Below, in pieces: positions 16,414 to 23,243 of a stretch of 34,958 bases of DNA (within the stretch, counting starts at the first letter, position 1; every line of letters starts with the position of its first letter). A program made the position numbers and the translations under genes. The notes below the pieces were generated by a model, which was not told where the DNA came from, made no database searches, and was given only the letters and a program-made list of their open reading frames with translations. Location: the NCBI GenBank assembly GCA_964011275.1, contig CAXGOB010000054.1, positions 1 through 34,958 of the forward strand, written 5' to 3'. Source of the DNA: UBA7328 sp002471345. GTDB lineage: Bacteria; Bacteroidota; Bacteroidia; Chitinophagales; Saprospiraceae.

Positions 16414-16484
16414 CCGAGTAATGAACTCATTTCGAAAAAAAATGTTTTTGAGAATCAAAGTTTTTTTGCAGCATGAAAGAGACT

Positions 16485-17597
16485 CTAAGCAAAATTTAAA
16501 ATATATCCCAATACTCCACCTCCAACAATAATCCATAATGGATTAATCTTCTTAACAAAAAAATAGACCACAAAACTTACAGTTGCAATTATTATAGTCT
16601 GCCAAGAAACCAAAATACTTTCTGCCATTTTAAATGTCACGGCAATCATTACAGCAACGGCCGCAACATTCACAGCTTCTAAAAATGAAGTAAGTTGAGG
16701 GTTTTGTCTAATCTTTTTAACAATAGGGTTCAGTAACCAGACGTAAAAAAAAGATGGAATGAATATACCTAATGTAGCCAGTACCGCACCAGATATTCCT
16801 CCTACTTTGTAACCAATAAAAGTAGCTGTGGATAATACTGGCCCAGGAGTAATCTGACCGATAGCAATAGCTTCTACTAAATCAGAATGTGTCAGCCATC
16901 CCAAGTTATCTATCAACTCTCCATCTAGATATGCAAATAAAACATAACCACTACCAAAGAGTACCGCTCCGACTTTAAGAAAGACAAAGAATAGCTTCAA
17001 TGGAGTATATGAAGCTGAAGTGACAATGAGAGCTGGTAATATAGCTAATACATTCAGTCTCTTAGATGGAATGAGCATACTTAAACAAAGTGCAATAAAA
17101 CCTGCAGCGAGAATTGCCAAAATCTCATTAATCCCGAGAAGAGATGCAATAAGTACTATGACTCCAATAGCAAGTAGGAGGTAGTTTTTAACTGCTTTTT
17201 TACCCAACTTGAATATGGCTCCTGCAATAAAAGAAAGCACAGATGCTTTGATGCCGGCAATGATAGGTGCTGTCCATGCCAACTGACTGATATTCTCAAA
17301 GAATATGGCTACCAGAAGCGTAATCAAGACTGCAGGAAAAATAAAGCTCATTCCTGCTACAAATAAGCCTCCCACTCCTGCCCTGTGATATCCGCAATGC
17401 ATGGTCATCTCTGTAGAATTGGGGCCTGGGATTAGGTTTGTAGCCCCCATATAATCTAGAAACTGTTCAGTAGAGAGCCATTTTTTGCGCTCTACAAGAT
17501 CATCCTGCATCATTGCAACATGAGCAGCTGGTCCTCCAAAAGCTATAAACCCTAACTTAAAAAAATATTTGAAGACGTCCTTTAATTTGGAATTCAT
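16485..17597 (-). CDS. chrA: chromate transporter ChrA (CHR family, two-domain)
   Basis: A 370-aa membrane protein with two homologous halves. The first half has the family signature FIAFGGPAAHVAMMQDDLV, then LIPGPNSTEMTMHCGYHRAG. The second half repeats it with LKVGAVLFGSGYVLFAYLDG and ITPGPVLSTATFIGY. About 10-12 TM helices are predicted. ChrA proteins export chromate, probably by anion antiport, and may also act on sulfate-like anions. The gene is 27 bp downstream of the Na/Pi symporter gene. No chrB-type regulator is nearby, so chromate resistance is not certain as its main role. Confidence 0.88.
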   Translation of the reverse strand: MNSKLKDVFKYFFKLGFIAFGGPAAHVAMMQDDLVERKKWLSTEQFLDYMGATNLIPGPNSTEMTMHCGYHRAGVGGLFVAGMSFIFPAVLITLLVAIFFENISQLAWTAPIIAGIKASVLSFIAGAIFKLGKKAVKNYLLLAIGVIVLIASLLGINEILAILAAGFIALCLSMLIPSKRLNVLAILPALIVTSASYTPLKLFFVFLKVGAVLFGSGYVLFAYLDGELIDNLGWLTHSDLVEAIAIGQITPGPVLSTATFIGYKVGGISGAVLATLGIFIPSFFYVWLLNPIVKKIRQNPQLTSFLEAVNVAAVAVMIAVTFKMAESILVSWQTIIIATVSFVVYFFVKKINPLWIIVGGGVLGYILNFA

Positions 17598-17624
17598 AGA
17601 TCAGATTCTATCAATATTCAGAAA

Positions 17625-19319
17625 TCAAATTTCGCCAACAATGGCCTCATTTATATTCATAACATGATCCCCTATTTTCTCCAAAAGAGAAAATAGATTA
17701 TTGAATAATCTCGATGATTGCACATTGTATCCAGATTTGCCAATATTATTCAAGTCATAATCTCTTAACTCATCTCTCTTAGTATTGATCTCACCTTCTA
17801 TTTGCATTGCTTTATCTAATGTAACAGATTCATATCTTGGCTTACTAAGATTATTTACCAAGACTTCAAAAGACTTGTCTATTAGATCCAACATTCCATT
17901 GAGCCCTTCTAATTGATCCTTATTAAAAGACAAATCAGATTCAATTTTTCTCTCATAGATCTTTGAAGTCTGATAAAACACATCCCCTATTCTCTCTAGG
18001 TCATTACATATATTTATCACACTTCTGAGTTTGGCACTTGTAAGTGGAGTGACTTCCTCTTTTGCCAATTTCGTGATGTACTCAGTGATATCTACTTCTA
18101 ATTGATCTGTAATTTCCTCATACTTCCTTAATTTTTTAAGCATTTTATTCTGCTTCTTACTAGAAAGTGCTGGTTGCATCAACTTCCTCAAATAATCCGT
18201 CATACGAGCAGTGACCTGTCCGAAATGAGCAGTTTCCTTTTGAAGCTCAATAGTTGCTAATTCTGGTGTGAGAGTTGTTGTAGAGATAAATTTAAGACCA
18301 ACCTCTTCATCATCTTCAGCCGTCGGTTTGACACTCCATATAGCACCTTTTACAAGCCAAGGAACAAATCCTAATAGCAAAAGAACATTTATAAGATTAA
18401 AGAATGTATGAAAAGCTGATAGTCCTATCGGCATATCTTCTGGAGAGGTATAGGGATTTCCTATTCCAAATACATTTTCTACAAAACTGGCAAGGAATGG
18501 AAGAATTACTGGCATTAAAATTACCATCCATGTGACGCCAATAATGTTGAACATTGAATGAATACGGGCTGATCGTTTAGCATTTGTATTTCCAACAATA
18601 GATGCTAATTCTGCAGTAATAGTAGTTCCAATATTTTCTCCCAAGATCATGGCAGCTGCTACATCAAAAGGTAACCATCCCTGAGCACACATCGTCAATG
18701 TTACAGCCATTGCAGCACTACTGGATTGAACTATAATAGTCACTAAAGCTCCAACCAACACAAAAAACACTCTTGAAAAGAACCCCCATTCAGTAAAGCT
18801 CTGTAACCAATTCAAAGCATCTGTATTATTTTTTAAATCTGGAACAGCACCTTTTAAATAACTCAACCCCAGAAAAAGAATGGCAAATCCAATAATGAAT
18901 TCTCCCCAATATTTGAATCTGGTTTTATTTGAAAAAAGCATGGGTAGGCCTACTGCAAATAATGGTATTGAATATGCACTCAATTTAATTTTAAAGCCTA
19001 AAATTGATATTAGCCATCCAGTGACTGTGGTACCAATATTAGCCCCCATCATCACACCAGCTGATTCTACAAGAGACAATAACCCAGCATTCACAAAACT
19101 CACCGTCATTACTGTAGATGCCGAAGATGACTGTACCAATGCAGTTACCAAAAACCCAGTAAATACACCGAGGTAACGATTTTTAGTCATTGTTCGCAAT
19201 ATTGATCTCAATTGAGATCCTGCTGCTCTTTGTATACCTTCACTCATCATCTTCATACCAAAAATAAAGAAGGCCAGTGACCCTAATATTTGTAGAATTG
19301 ATCCTATTCCGATACTCAT
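17625..19319 (-). CDS. Na+/phosphate symporter, NptA/YjbB type with PhoU-like domain
   Basis: A 564-aa protein. The membrane part (about residues 5-325) contains the two inverted Na/Pi repeats with their hallmark QSSSA motifs: LVQSSSASTVMTV (about 62-74) and IVQSSSAAMAVTL (about 196-208). The repeats are followed by MMGANIGTTVT and MILGENIGTTIT, respectively. A soluble PhoU-like helical domain follows at about 350-560 (GQVTARMTDYLRKLM, ICNDLERIGDVFYQTSKIYE, LFSLLEKIGDHVMNI). It imports phosphate using Na+. It lies 31 bp downstream of a phosphate-type porin gene, which supports that substrate. Confidence 0.9.
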   Translation of the reverse strand: MSIGIGSILQILGSLAFFIFGMKMMSEGIQRAAGSQLRSILRTMTKNRYLGVFTGFLVTALVQSSSASTVMTVSFVNAGLLSLVESAGVMMGANIGTTVTGWLISILGFKIKLSAYSIPLFAVGLPMLFSNKTRFKYWGEFIIGFAILFLGLSYLKGAVPDLKNNTDALNWLQSFTEWGFFSRVFFVLVGALVTIIVQSSSAAMAVTLTMCAQGWLPFDVAAAMILGENIGTTITAELASIVGNTNAKRSARIHSMFNIIGVTWMVILMPVILPFLASFVENVFGIGNPYTSPEDMPIGLSAFHTFFNLINVLLLLGFVPWLVKGAIWSVKPTAEDDEEVGLKFISTTTLTPELATIELQKETAHFGQVTARMTDYLRKLMQPALSSKKQNKMLKKLRKYEEITDQLEVDITEYITKLAKEEVTPLTSAKLRSVINICNDLERIGDVFYQTSKIYERKIESDLSFNKDQLEGLNGMLDLIDKSFEVLVNNLSKPRYESVTLDKAMQIEGEINTKRDELRDYDLNNIGKSGYNVQSSRLFNNLFSLLEKIGDHVMNINEAIVGEI

Positions 19320-19350
19320 AATCTAAATTTTAGTTGGTTTTATACATCAG

Positions 19351-20553
19351 TTAAAAGTGCATATCCGTTTGAAATCTGAAATATTTAAGATCTGCACCAC
19401 CGTCTACATTTCTATAAGTGTAATCCGTTTGAACTTTTAATTTATGGCCTACTATATACTTTGAAATACCCATGGTGTATTCCTTTTCAGCATTTGCAAC
19501 ATTGATATCAGGATTATTAGTAGTATATCTCATCGTGAACTCCCAATTAGAAGGAAGGTTATATCCTGCTACTACATTTACTGCATTTCCGGTGTAGAAT
19601 GTCCCTATATTATTACCCTCATTGTCAAATACGGATGGAATTTCGTCTCCAGTATCTCTCTGAGCATACTCAGCCATGAGAGTCAAGCCTTGGTACTTAA
19701 ACATCATATCAAGAAAAAATGTATTGAGGTCTTTTCCAAAATATGATCCTGATTCATCAGTAATAAAGCTCCCGCCTCTTCCTCTAGATCGCACAGCATT
19801 GTTATTATTGTCATAACTCATTGCAAGTGAAAGTTTAGGAGTACTTTCTCGCTTGGTGGCTCCACCTTTGTAATCACCTTTACTCTCAAAAGCACCAAAA
19901 GGAAATAATTCCATTTTAAAAGCATATCCATATCCATCAAAATGGCCAGCTGTCACATTTCTTCCTTCACCACCAGTGATGGCAAAAGTTTCCTTTACTA
20001 AAAATTTATTTCCTATCAAATGATGATGAAGTAGCTGGAATCCCACATCACGATCTGTAGTATATCTACTGTTTAGTCTAGATCGATCTACTAATTGTAG
20101 GTCTCCAGATGAAATTACTCTTTCCCTATTTCCAGGTAACTTTCTTTGTCCAAAAAGGATAGACCAATTTTTATAAAAATTGTAACTCAATGATGCATCT
20201 AAAATGAGGTTAGCTGCCTCACTAAATTCAGAACCACTACCTCCTGAAAGATCTCTATTTGAAAGTGATAGCTCTGCTTTGAATTGAAGTTTTGGGTTGA
20301 GGATAAATCCTCCAAACTTCAACCTTGATCTTCTGATGAAGAATTTTGCATTCTTTTCGGAAAAATCACCTGTTGAAACGTCCTCCTTCCATTGGTGATC
20401 AAATAAGGTTTGGATTCTGAATCCAACTTTCATTTGATAAGATGAATCTTTTCCATTGATGGTAATCCCTTTACCAAATTTATCAGCACTAATTTGACTA
20501 CTTACGACTAAGGAAATAAAAATCAAGAGGATGCTGAGAAACAACTTTTTCAC
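19351..20553 (-). CDS. OprO/OprP-type phosphate-selective porin family protein
   Basis: A 400-aa outer-membrane beta-barrel protein. It starts with GTG; the first residues MKKLFLSILLIFISLVVSSQ form a Sec signal peptide. The mature part has the porin O/P pattern: KFGKGITINGKDSSYQMKVG, RIQTLFDHQW, FFIRRSRLKFGGFILNPKLQ and NWSILFGQRKLPGNRER. Alternating aromatic strands run to a terminal Phe (FRFQTDMHF), as barrel proteins need. It is the first gene of the anion cluster, with the Na/Pi symporter next, so it probably lets phosphate or other anions cross the outer membrane. Selectivity cannot be read from sequence. Confidence 0.85.
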   Translation of the reverse strand: MKKLFLSILLIFISLVVSSQISADKFGKGITINGKDSSYQMKVGFRIQTLFDHQWKEDVSTGDFSEKNAKFFIRRSRLKFGGFILNPKLQFKAELSLSNRDLSGGSGSEFSEAANLILDASLSYNFYKNWSILFGQRKLPGNRERVISSGDLQLVDRSRLNSRYTTDRDVGFQLLHHHLIGNKFLVKETFAITGGEGRNVTAGHFDGYGYAFKMELFPFGAFESKGDYKGGATKRESTPKLSLAMSYDNNNNAVRSRGRGGSFITDESGSYFGKDLNTFFLDMMFKYQGLTLMAEYAQRDTGDEIPSVFDNEGNNIGTFYTGNAVNVVAGYNLPSNWEFTMRYTTNNPDINVANAEKEYTMGISKYIVGHKLKVQTDYTYRNVDGGADLKYFRFQTDMHF

Positions 20554-20661
20554 TGCCCAAAAGTATTTTGCCCAATATTAAGATAATGTTATCAATTAAT
20601 ACTCGATGTGCAAATTGAAAAAAAAGGTAAAATAGCGATATTAAAATAATAGGACATAGAA

Positions 20662-20687
20662 AAGCCCTTACAATTCTGTAAGGGCTT
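20662..20687 (-). terminator. rho-independent terminator after the FAS1 gene
   Basis: A perfect 11-bp stem, AAGCCCTTACA (20662-20672) and TGTAAGGGCTT (20677-20687), has a 4-nt loop. On the - strand it is followed by a short U-run. It lies about 57 bp past the FAS1 stop and separates that gene from the anion cluster. Confidence 0.85.
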
Positions 20688-20743
20688 CCTTCAATAAACG
20701 TCCTACATGAAGAGGCAAACCCTCTCATCTTATATAGCAATAA

Positions 20744-21295
20744 TTATTTGGGCAAAACTACTTCATCAATGACATGCACATATCCATTAGACCCTTTCAA
20801 ATCAGTAGCTGTTATCTTTGAAATTCTTCCTTTTTCATCTTTTAAAATGACATGATTGCCTTTCATAGTAGCAGTGAGAGTCCCGCCTTGTACAGTTTTC
20901 ATGGTGAATTTTCCACCTGATGCATTCATAGCTGCTATAAGGTTTTCTGCTGAGACTTCCGCTGGGATGACATGATAAGTAAGGACATTGACCAAATCAC
21001 CTTTATTTTGAGGCTTCAATAAAGTTTCCACTGTTCCTGCAGGTAGCTTTTCAAAAGCCAAGTTTGTGGGAGCAAATACGGTGAAAGGGCCGTCGCTTTT
21101 AAGGGTCTCTACCAGGCCAGCTGCCTTTACTGCTGCTACTAAAGTAGTATGAACATCAGAAGATATCGCAATATCTACAATGTCATCATGGGATCTAGAA
21201 TATGACATGACTTTAGTCTTTTTATGACATTGAGCCAACACTGCTGATGATGCGAAAAGTGAAACCAAAAAAAATGAAACAAATATCTTTTTCAT
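20744..21295 (-). CDS. secreted fasciclin (FAS1) domain protein
   Basis: A 183-aa protein with a Sec signal (about 1-21, ending in A-V-L-A-Q) and one FAS1 domain. The domain shows H1 DGPFTVFAPTNLAFEKLP, the YHVIP motif, and H2 NGYVHVIDEVVLP at the C-terminus. FAS1 domains mediate adhesion or ligand binding at the cell surface. It is transcribed divergently from a SigK-like sigma gene, 147 bp away. In Mycobacterium, SigK/RskA controls the FAS1 proteins MPT70 and MPT83, so this gene is the obvious candidate target. That link is inference from context. Confidence 0.9.
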   Translation of the reverse strand: MKKIFVSFFLVSLFASSAVLAQCHKKTKVMSYSRSHDDIVDIAISSDVHTTLVAAVKAAGLVETLKSDGPFTVFAPTNLAFEKLPAGTVETLLKPQNKGDLVNVLTYHVIPAEVSAENLIAAMNASGGKFTMKTVQGGTLTATMKGNHVILKDEKGRISKITATDLKGSNGYVHVIDEVVLPK

Positions 21296-21442
21296 AATGA
21301 TTAAAAGTTTTAATTAGATAAATAATTGAATTACACATCTACATACCAGAAAAGTCTCTACTTGGATTTTTTTTGCAACTATTTATTTTAAAATGAGTTA
21401 TCCATATGCTCATAGCATGAAAGACTAACATCATTATTACAT
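21296..21442. promoter_or_regulatory. divergent control region between FAS1 and the sigma gene
   Basis: This 147-bp region must contain promoters for both the FAS1 gene and the sigma/anti-sigma genes. A TGCAAC sequence at 21374-21379, next to a long T-run, looks like an ECF-type -35 element facing the sigma gene. I see no convincing -10 at a fixed distance, so the exact promoter is not assigned. Confidence 0.35.
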
Positions 21443-22027
21443 ATGGAAGAGTCTCATTATCAAAGACTTATCACAGCATTAAAAAAAGGAGAAGAAAAAG
21501 GCATAACCGAAATTTATGATCTTTATGCTGATGCATTATTTGGTGTGATTCACCGTATAGTAACAGATGAAGGACAGGCATCAGATTGCTTGTAGGAAGT
21601 ATTTTTAAAAATTTGGGAGAATGGAAAGAGTTATGACTCTGATAAAGGGAGGCTTTTCACTTGGATGTCTAGAATAGCAAGAAACACTGCGCTAAATGTA
21701 ATAGAAAGTAAGGGATATAAAAATCAGAAAAGAATCCAAACAGATGAAAAAATTGTATCTATTAATGAGAAATATTCCACCACAGATAAGTCTGAATGGA
21801 TGGACCTAAAAGGAATAGTAAATCAGCTGCCTGAGAAATATCAAGAAATTATTTTCTATTGTTATTTCAAAGGATACACACAAAAAGAAGTAAGTGATGA
21901 GCTGAACATTCCACTTGGTACAGTGAAGACAAGAATAAAAGATGCTCTTAAGAAATTGAGAACGATTTATAATTATGAATTTAAAAACATTGCCATCCTT
22001 GTGATGGTATATTGGTTGTGTTGCTAA
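21443..22027 (+). pseudogene. SigK-like ECF sigma factor gene with an in-frame TAG in region 2
   Basis: ATG 21443 opens a frame that reads as a full ECF sigma-70 factor (194 aa if the stop is read through). Region 2 shows ALFGVIHRIVTDEGQASDCL, then TAG (21593-21595), then EVFLKIWENGKSYD and GRLFTWMSRIARN. Region 4 (about 129-172) is LPEKYQEIIFYCYFKGYTQK, then EVSDELNIPLGTVKTRIKDAL. In the family the interrupted position is almost always Gln (L-Q-E-V-F-L), so TAG is one C-to-T change from CAG. As it stands, translation ends after 50 aa. Restarting at ATG 21665 would lack the core-RNAP-binding part. The anti-sigma gene follows 12 bp later. Confidence 0.85.
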
Positions 22028-22039
22028 AGCAAGGAAGGT

Positions 22040-22813
22040 ATGGATAAAGAAAAGATACTACAGTCCAATCTATTAGAAAAATACGCTGCTGGAATTGCAT
22101 CCAAGATGGAAGAAGATATGGTGCATCAGGCTCTGAGTTTATTCCCTGAATTGAGATCAGAACTAAATCAAATAGAACTGTCACTTGAGAAAGTAGCAAC
22201 AGAAAATAAGATAAAAGCTCCCGAAAGAATAAAAGCCTCAATTTTACAGGAAATTCAAAATAGGAAGGACTCTCCTAAAGTGACTCCTATGCAATATTCA
22301 CAAGTCATCAAAAGTCCAATAAATTGGAGCGCTATGGCCGCCACTTTGATCATTGGCGCAGCTGTGAGTGGAGTATTTGGATGGCTAAACCATCAAAATC
22401 AACAGGCCGAGATATTACAGTATCAAAAAGAGCTCAGTATTCTGAAAGATGAATGTGAGAATGATAAAATGCTATTTGCTTTCACCAATGACATCAATAC
22501 TCAAAAAGTCTCACTGAGAAATGATGATCAAGGATTTACCGCGCTAGGATATTGGAATCAAAATAAAGAGAAAGGTTTGCTTCAGACTCTAAATCTTCCA
22601 TCTATAAAGGAAAATCAGTCCTATCAAATATGGGCTGATGTTAAAGGTGAAATGATAGCAGTTGGATTAGTCGAAAAGGATGCATTTGTCGCTAATAGTT
22701 TTGTCGATTTGAAATATCTTGCTCAGGCAGAATCCATCAATATTACTATCGAACCCAAAGGAGGGAGTGATAAGCCCACTGTATCTAATTTGATTTTGTC
22801 AGGTACTATTTGA
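22040..22813 (+). CDS. RskA-like anti-sigma factor, single TM
   Basis: A 257-aa protein. An N-terminal cytoplasmic anti-sigma region (about 1-75) contains SNLLEKYAAGIASKMEED. One TM helix lies at about 96-115 (WSAMAATLIIGAAVSGVFGW), followed by a short coiled stretch. The periplasmic RskA domain (about 145-257) has the family pattern QIWADVKGEMIAVGLV and SINITIEPKGGSDKPTVSNL. It should hold a SigK-type sigma factor inactive at the membrane. It sits directly after the sigma gene and is intact, although that sigma gene has an in-frame stop. Selection on this gene would therefore tell whether the pair is still working. Confidence 0.88.
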   Translation: MDKEKILQSNLLEKYAAGIASKMEEDMVHQALSLFPELRSELNQIELSLEKVATENKIKAPERIKASILQEIQNRKDSPKVTPMQYSQVIKSPINWSAMAATLIIGAAVSGVFGWLNHQNQQAEILQYQKELSILKDECENDKMLFAFTNDINTQKVSLRNDDQGFTALGYWNQNKEKGLLQTLNLPSIKENQSYQIWADVKGEMIAVGLVEKDAFVANSFVDLKYLAQAESINITIEPKGGSDKPTVSNLILSGTI

Positions 22814-22829
22814 AATCGATGATCACTTA

Positions 22830-23132
22830 TTAATTCAGATACTGTAAAGGAACTTTGCGTTTAATTAGCATTATGTATTCAGTGTAATTTTTAGGATCAT
22901 AGAATACAATACTATCTGTATATGTAAGAAAGATCGAGTCTCTCTGAGGATGAGATAATATTGAACTTTCAAATGTCTCAAAGTATCCATCCATATCAAG
23001 AGTATCCTTAAATGTCAGGTCTGGTATACTCAGTTTTTCGCAGATATTATTTTTAGCCTCACTTTTAAAGTCTTCCTGAAGATTTAAAGAAAACACTATA
23101 ATAATTGCAAAAAGGAAAGTTATAATTTTCAT
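22830..23132 (-). CDS. small secreted protein, unknown
   Basis: A 100-aa frame beginning MKIITFLFAIIIVFSLNLQE, which looks like a Sec signal. A short acidic and aromatic mature part follows (FKDTLDMDGYFETFESSILS, DSIVFYDPKNYTEYIML). I do not recognise a family. It converges on the anti-sigma gene with a 16-bp gap and lies downstream of parC on the same strand. Composition is protein-like, but the short length leaves doubt. Confidence 0.5.
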   Translation of the reverse strand: MKIITFLFAIIIVFSLNLQEDFKSEAKNNICEKLSIPDLTFKDTLDMDGYFETFESSILSHPQRDSIFLTYTDSIVFYDPKNYTEYIMLIKRKVPLQYLN

Positions 23133-23172
23133 ACAATCAGTTATGATTCTACATATTAGGATGTAGATTGTA
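23132..23172. repeat. nested inverted repeats at the 5' end of the small secreted gene
   Basis: TCTACAT (23148-23154) and ATGTAGA (23161-23167) pair around a 6-nt loop. TACAATC (23132-23138) and GATTGTA (23166-23172) form a second, wider pair overlapping the first. It lies about 70 bp past the parC stop and right at the next gene's start. It may be an operator or a weak terminator; there is no U-run. Confidence 0.35.
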
Positions 23173-23243
23173 TGATAAATGGTGCATTAGTTCGGCAAAA
23201 TGGGTTTAAATAGAATTCTTGTAGAACAGACTAACCTCACATC

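Noticed and set aside
20498..20740. 80-codon - strand frame between the FAS1 and porin genes
   Set aside because: It runs through the terminator and overlaps the porin signal peptide in another frame.
21593..21595. Reassigned TAG codon as a genome-wide code change
   Set aside because: TAG is used as a normal stop at the ends of at least two intact genes in the window (9161-9163 and 27002-27004).
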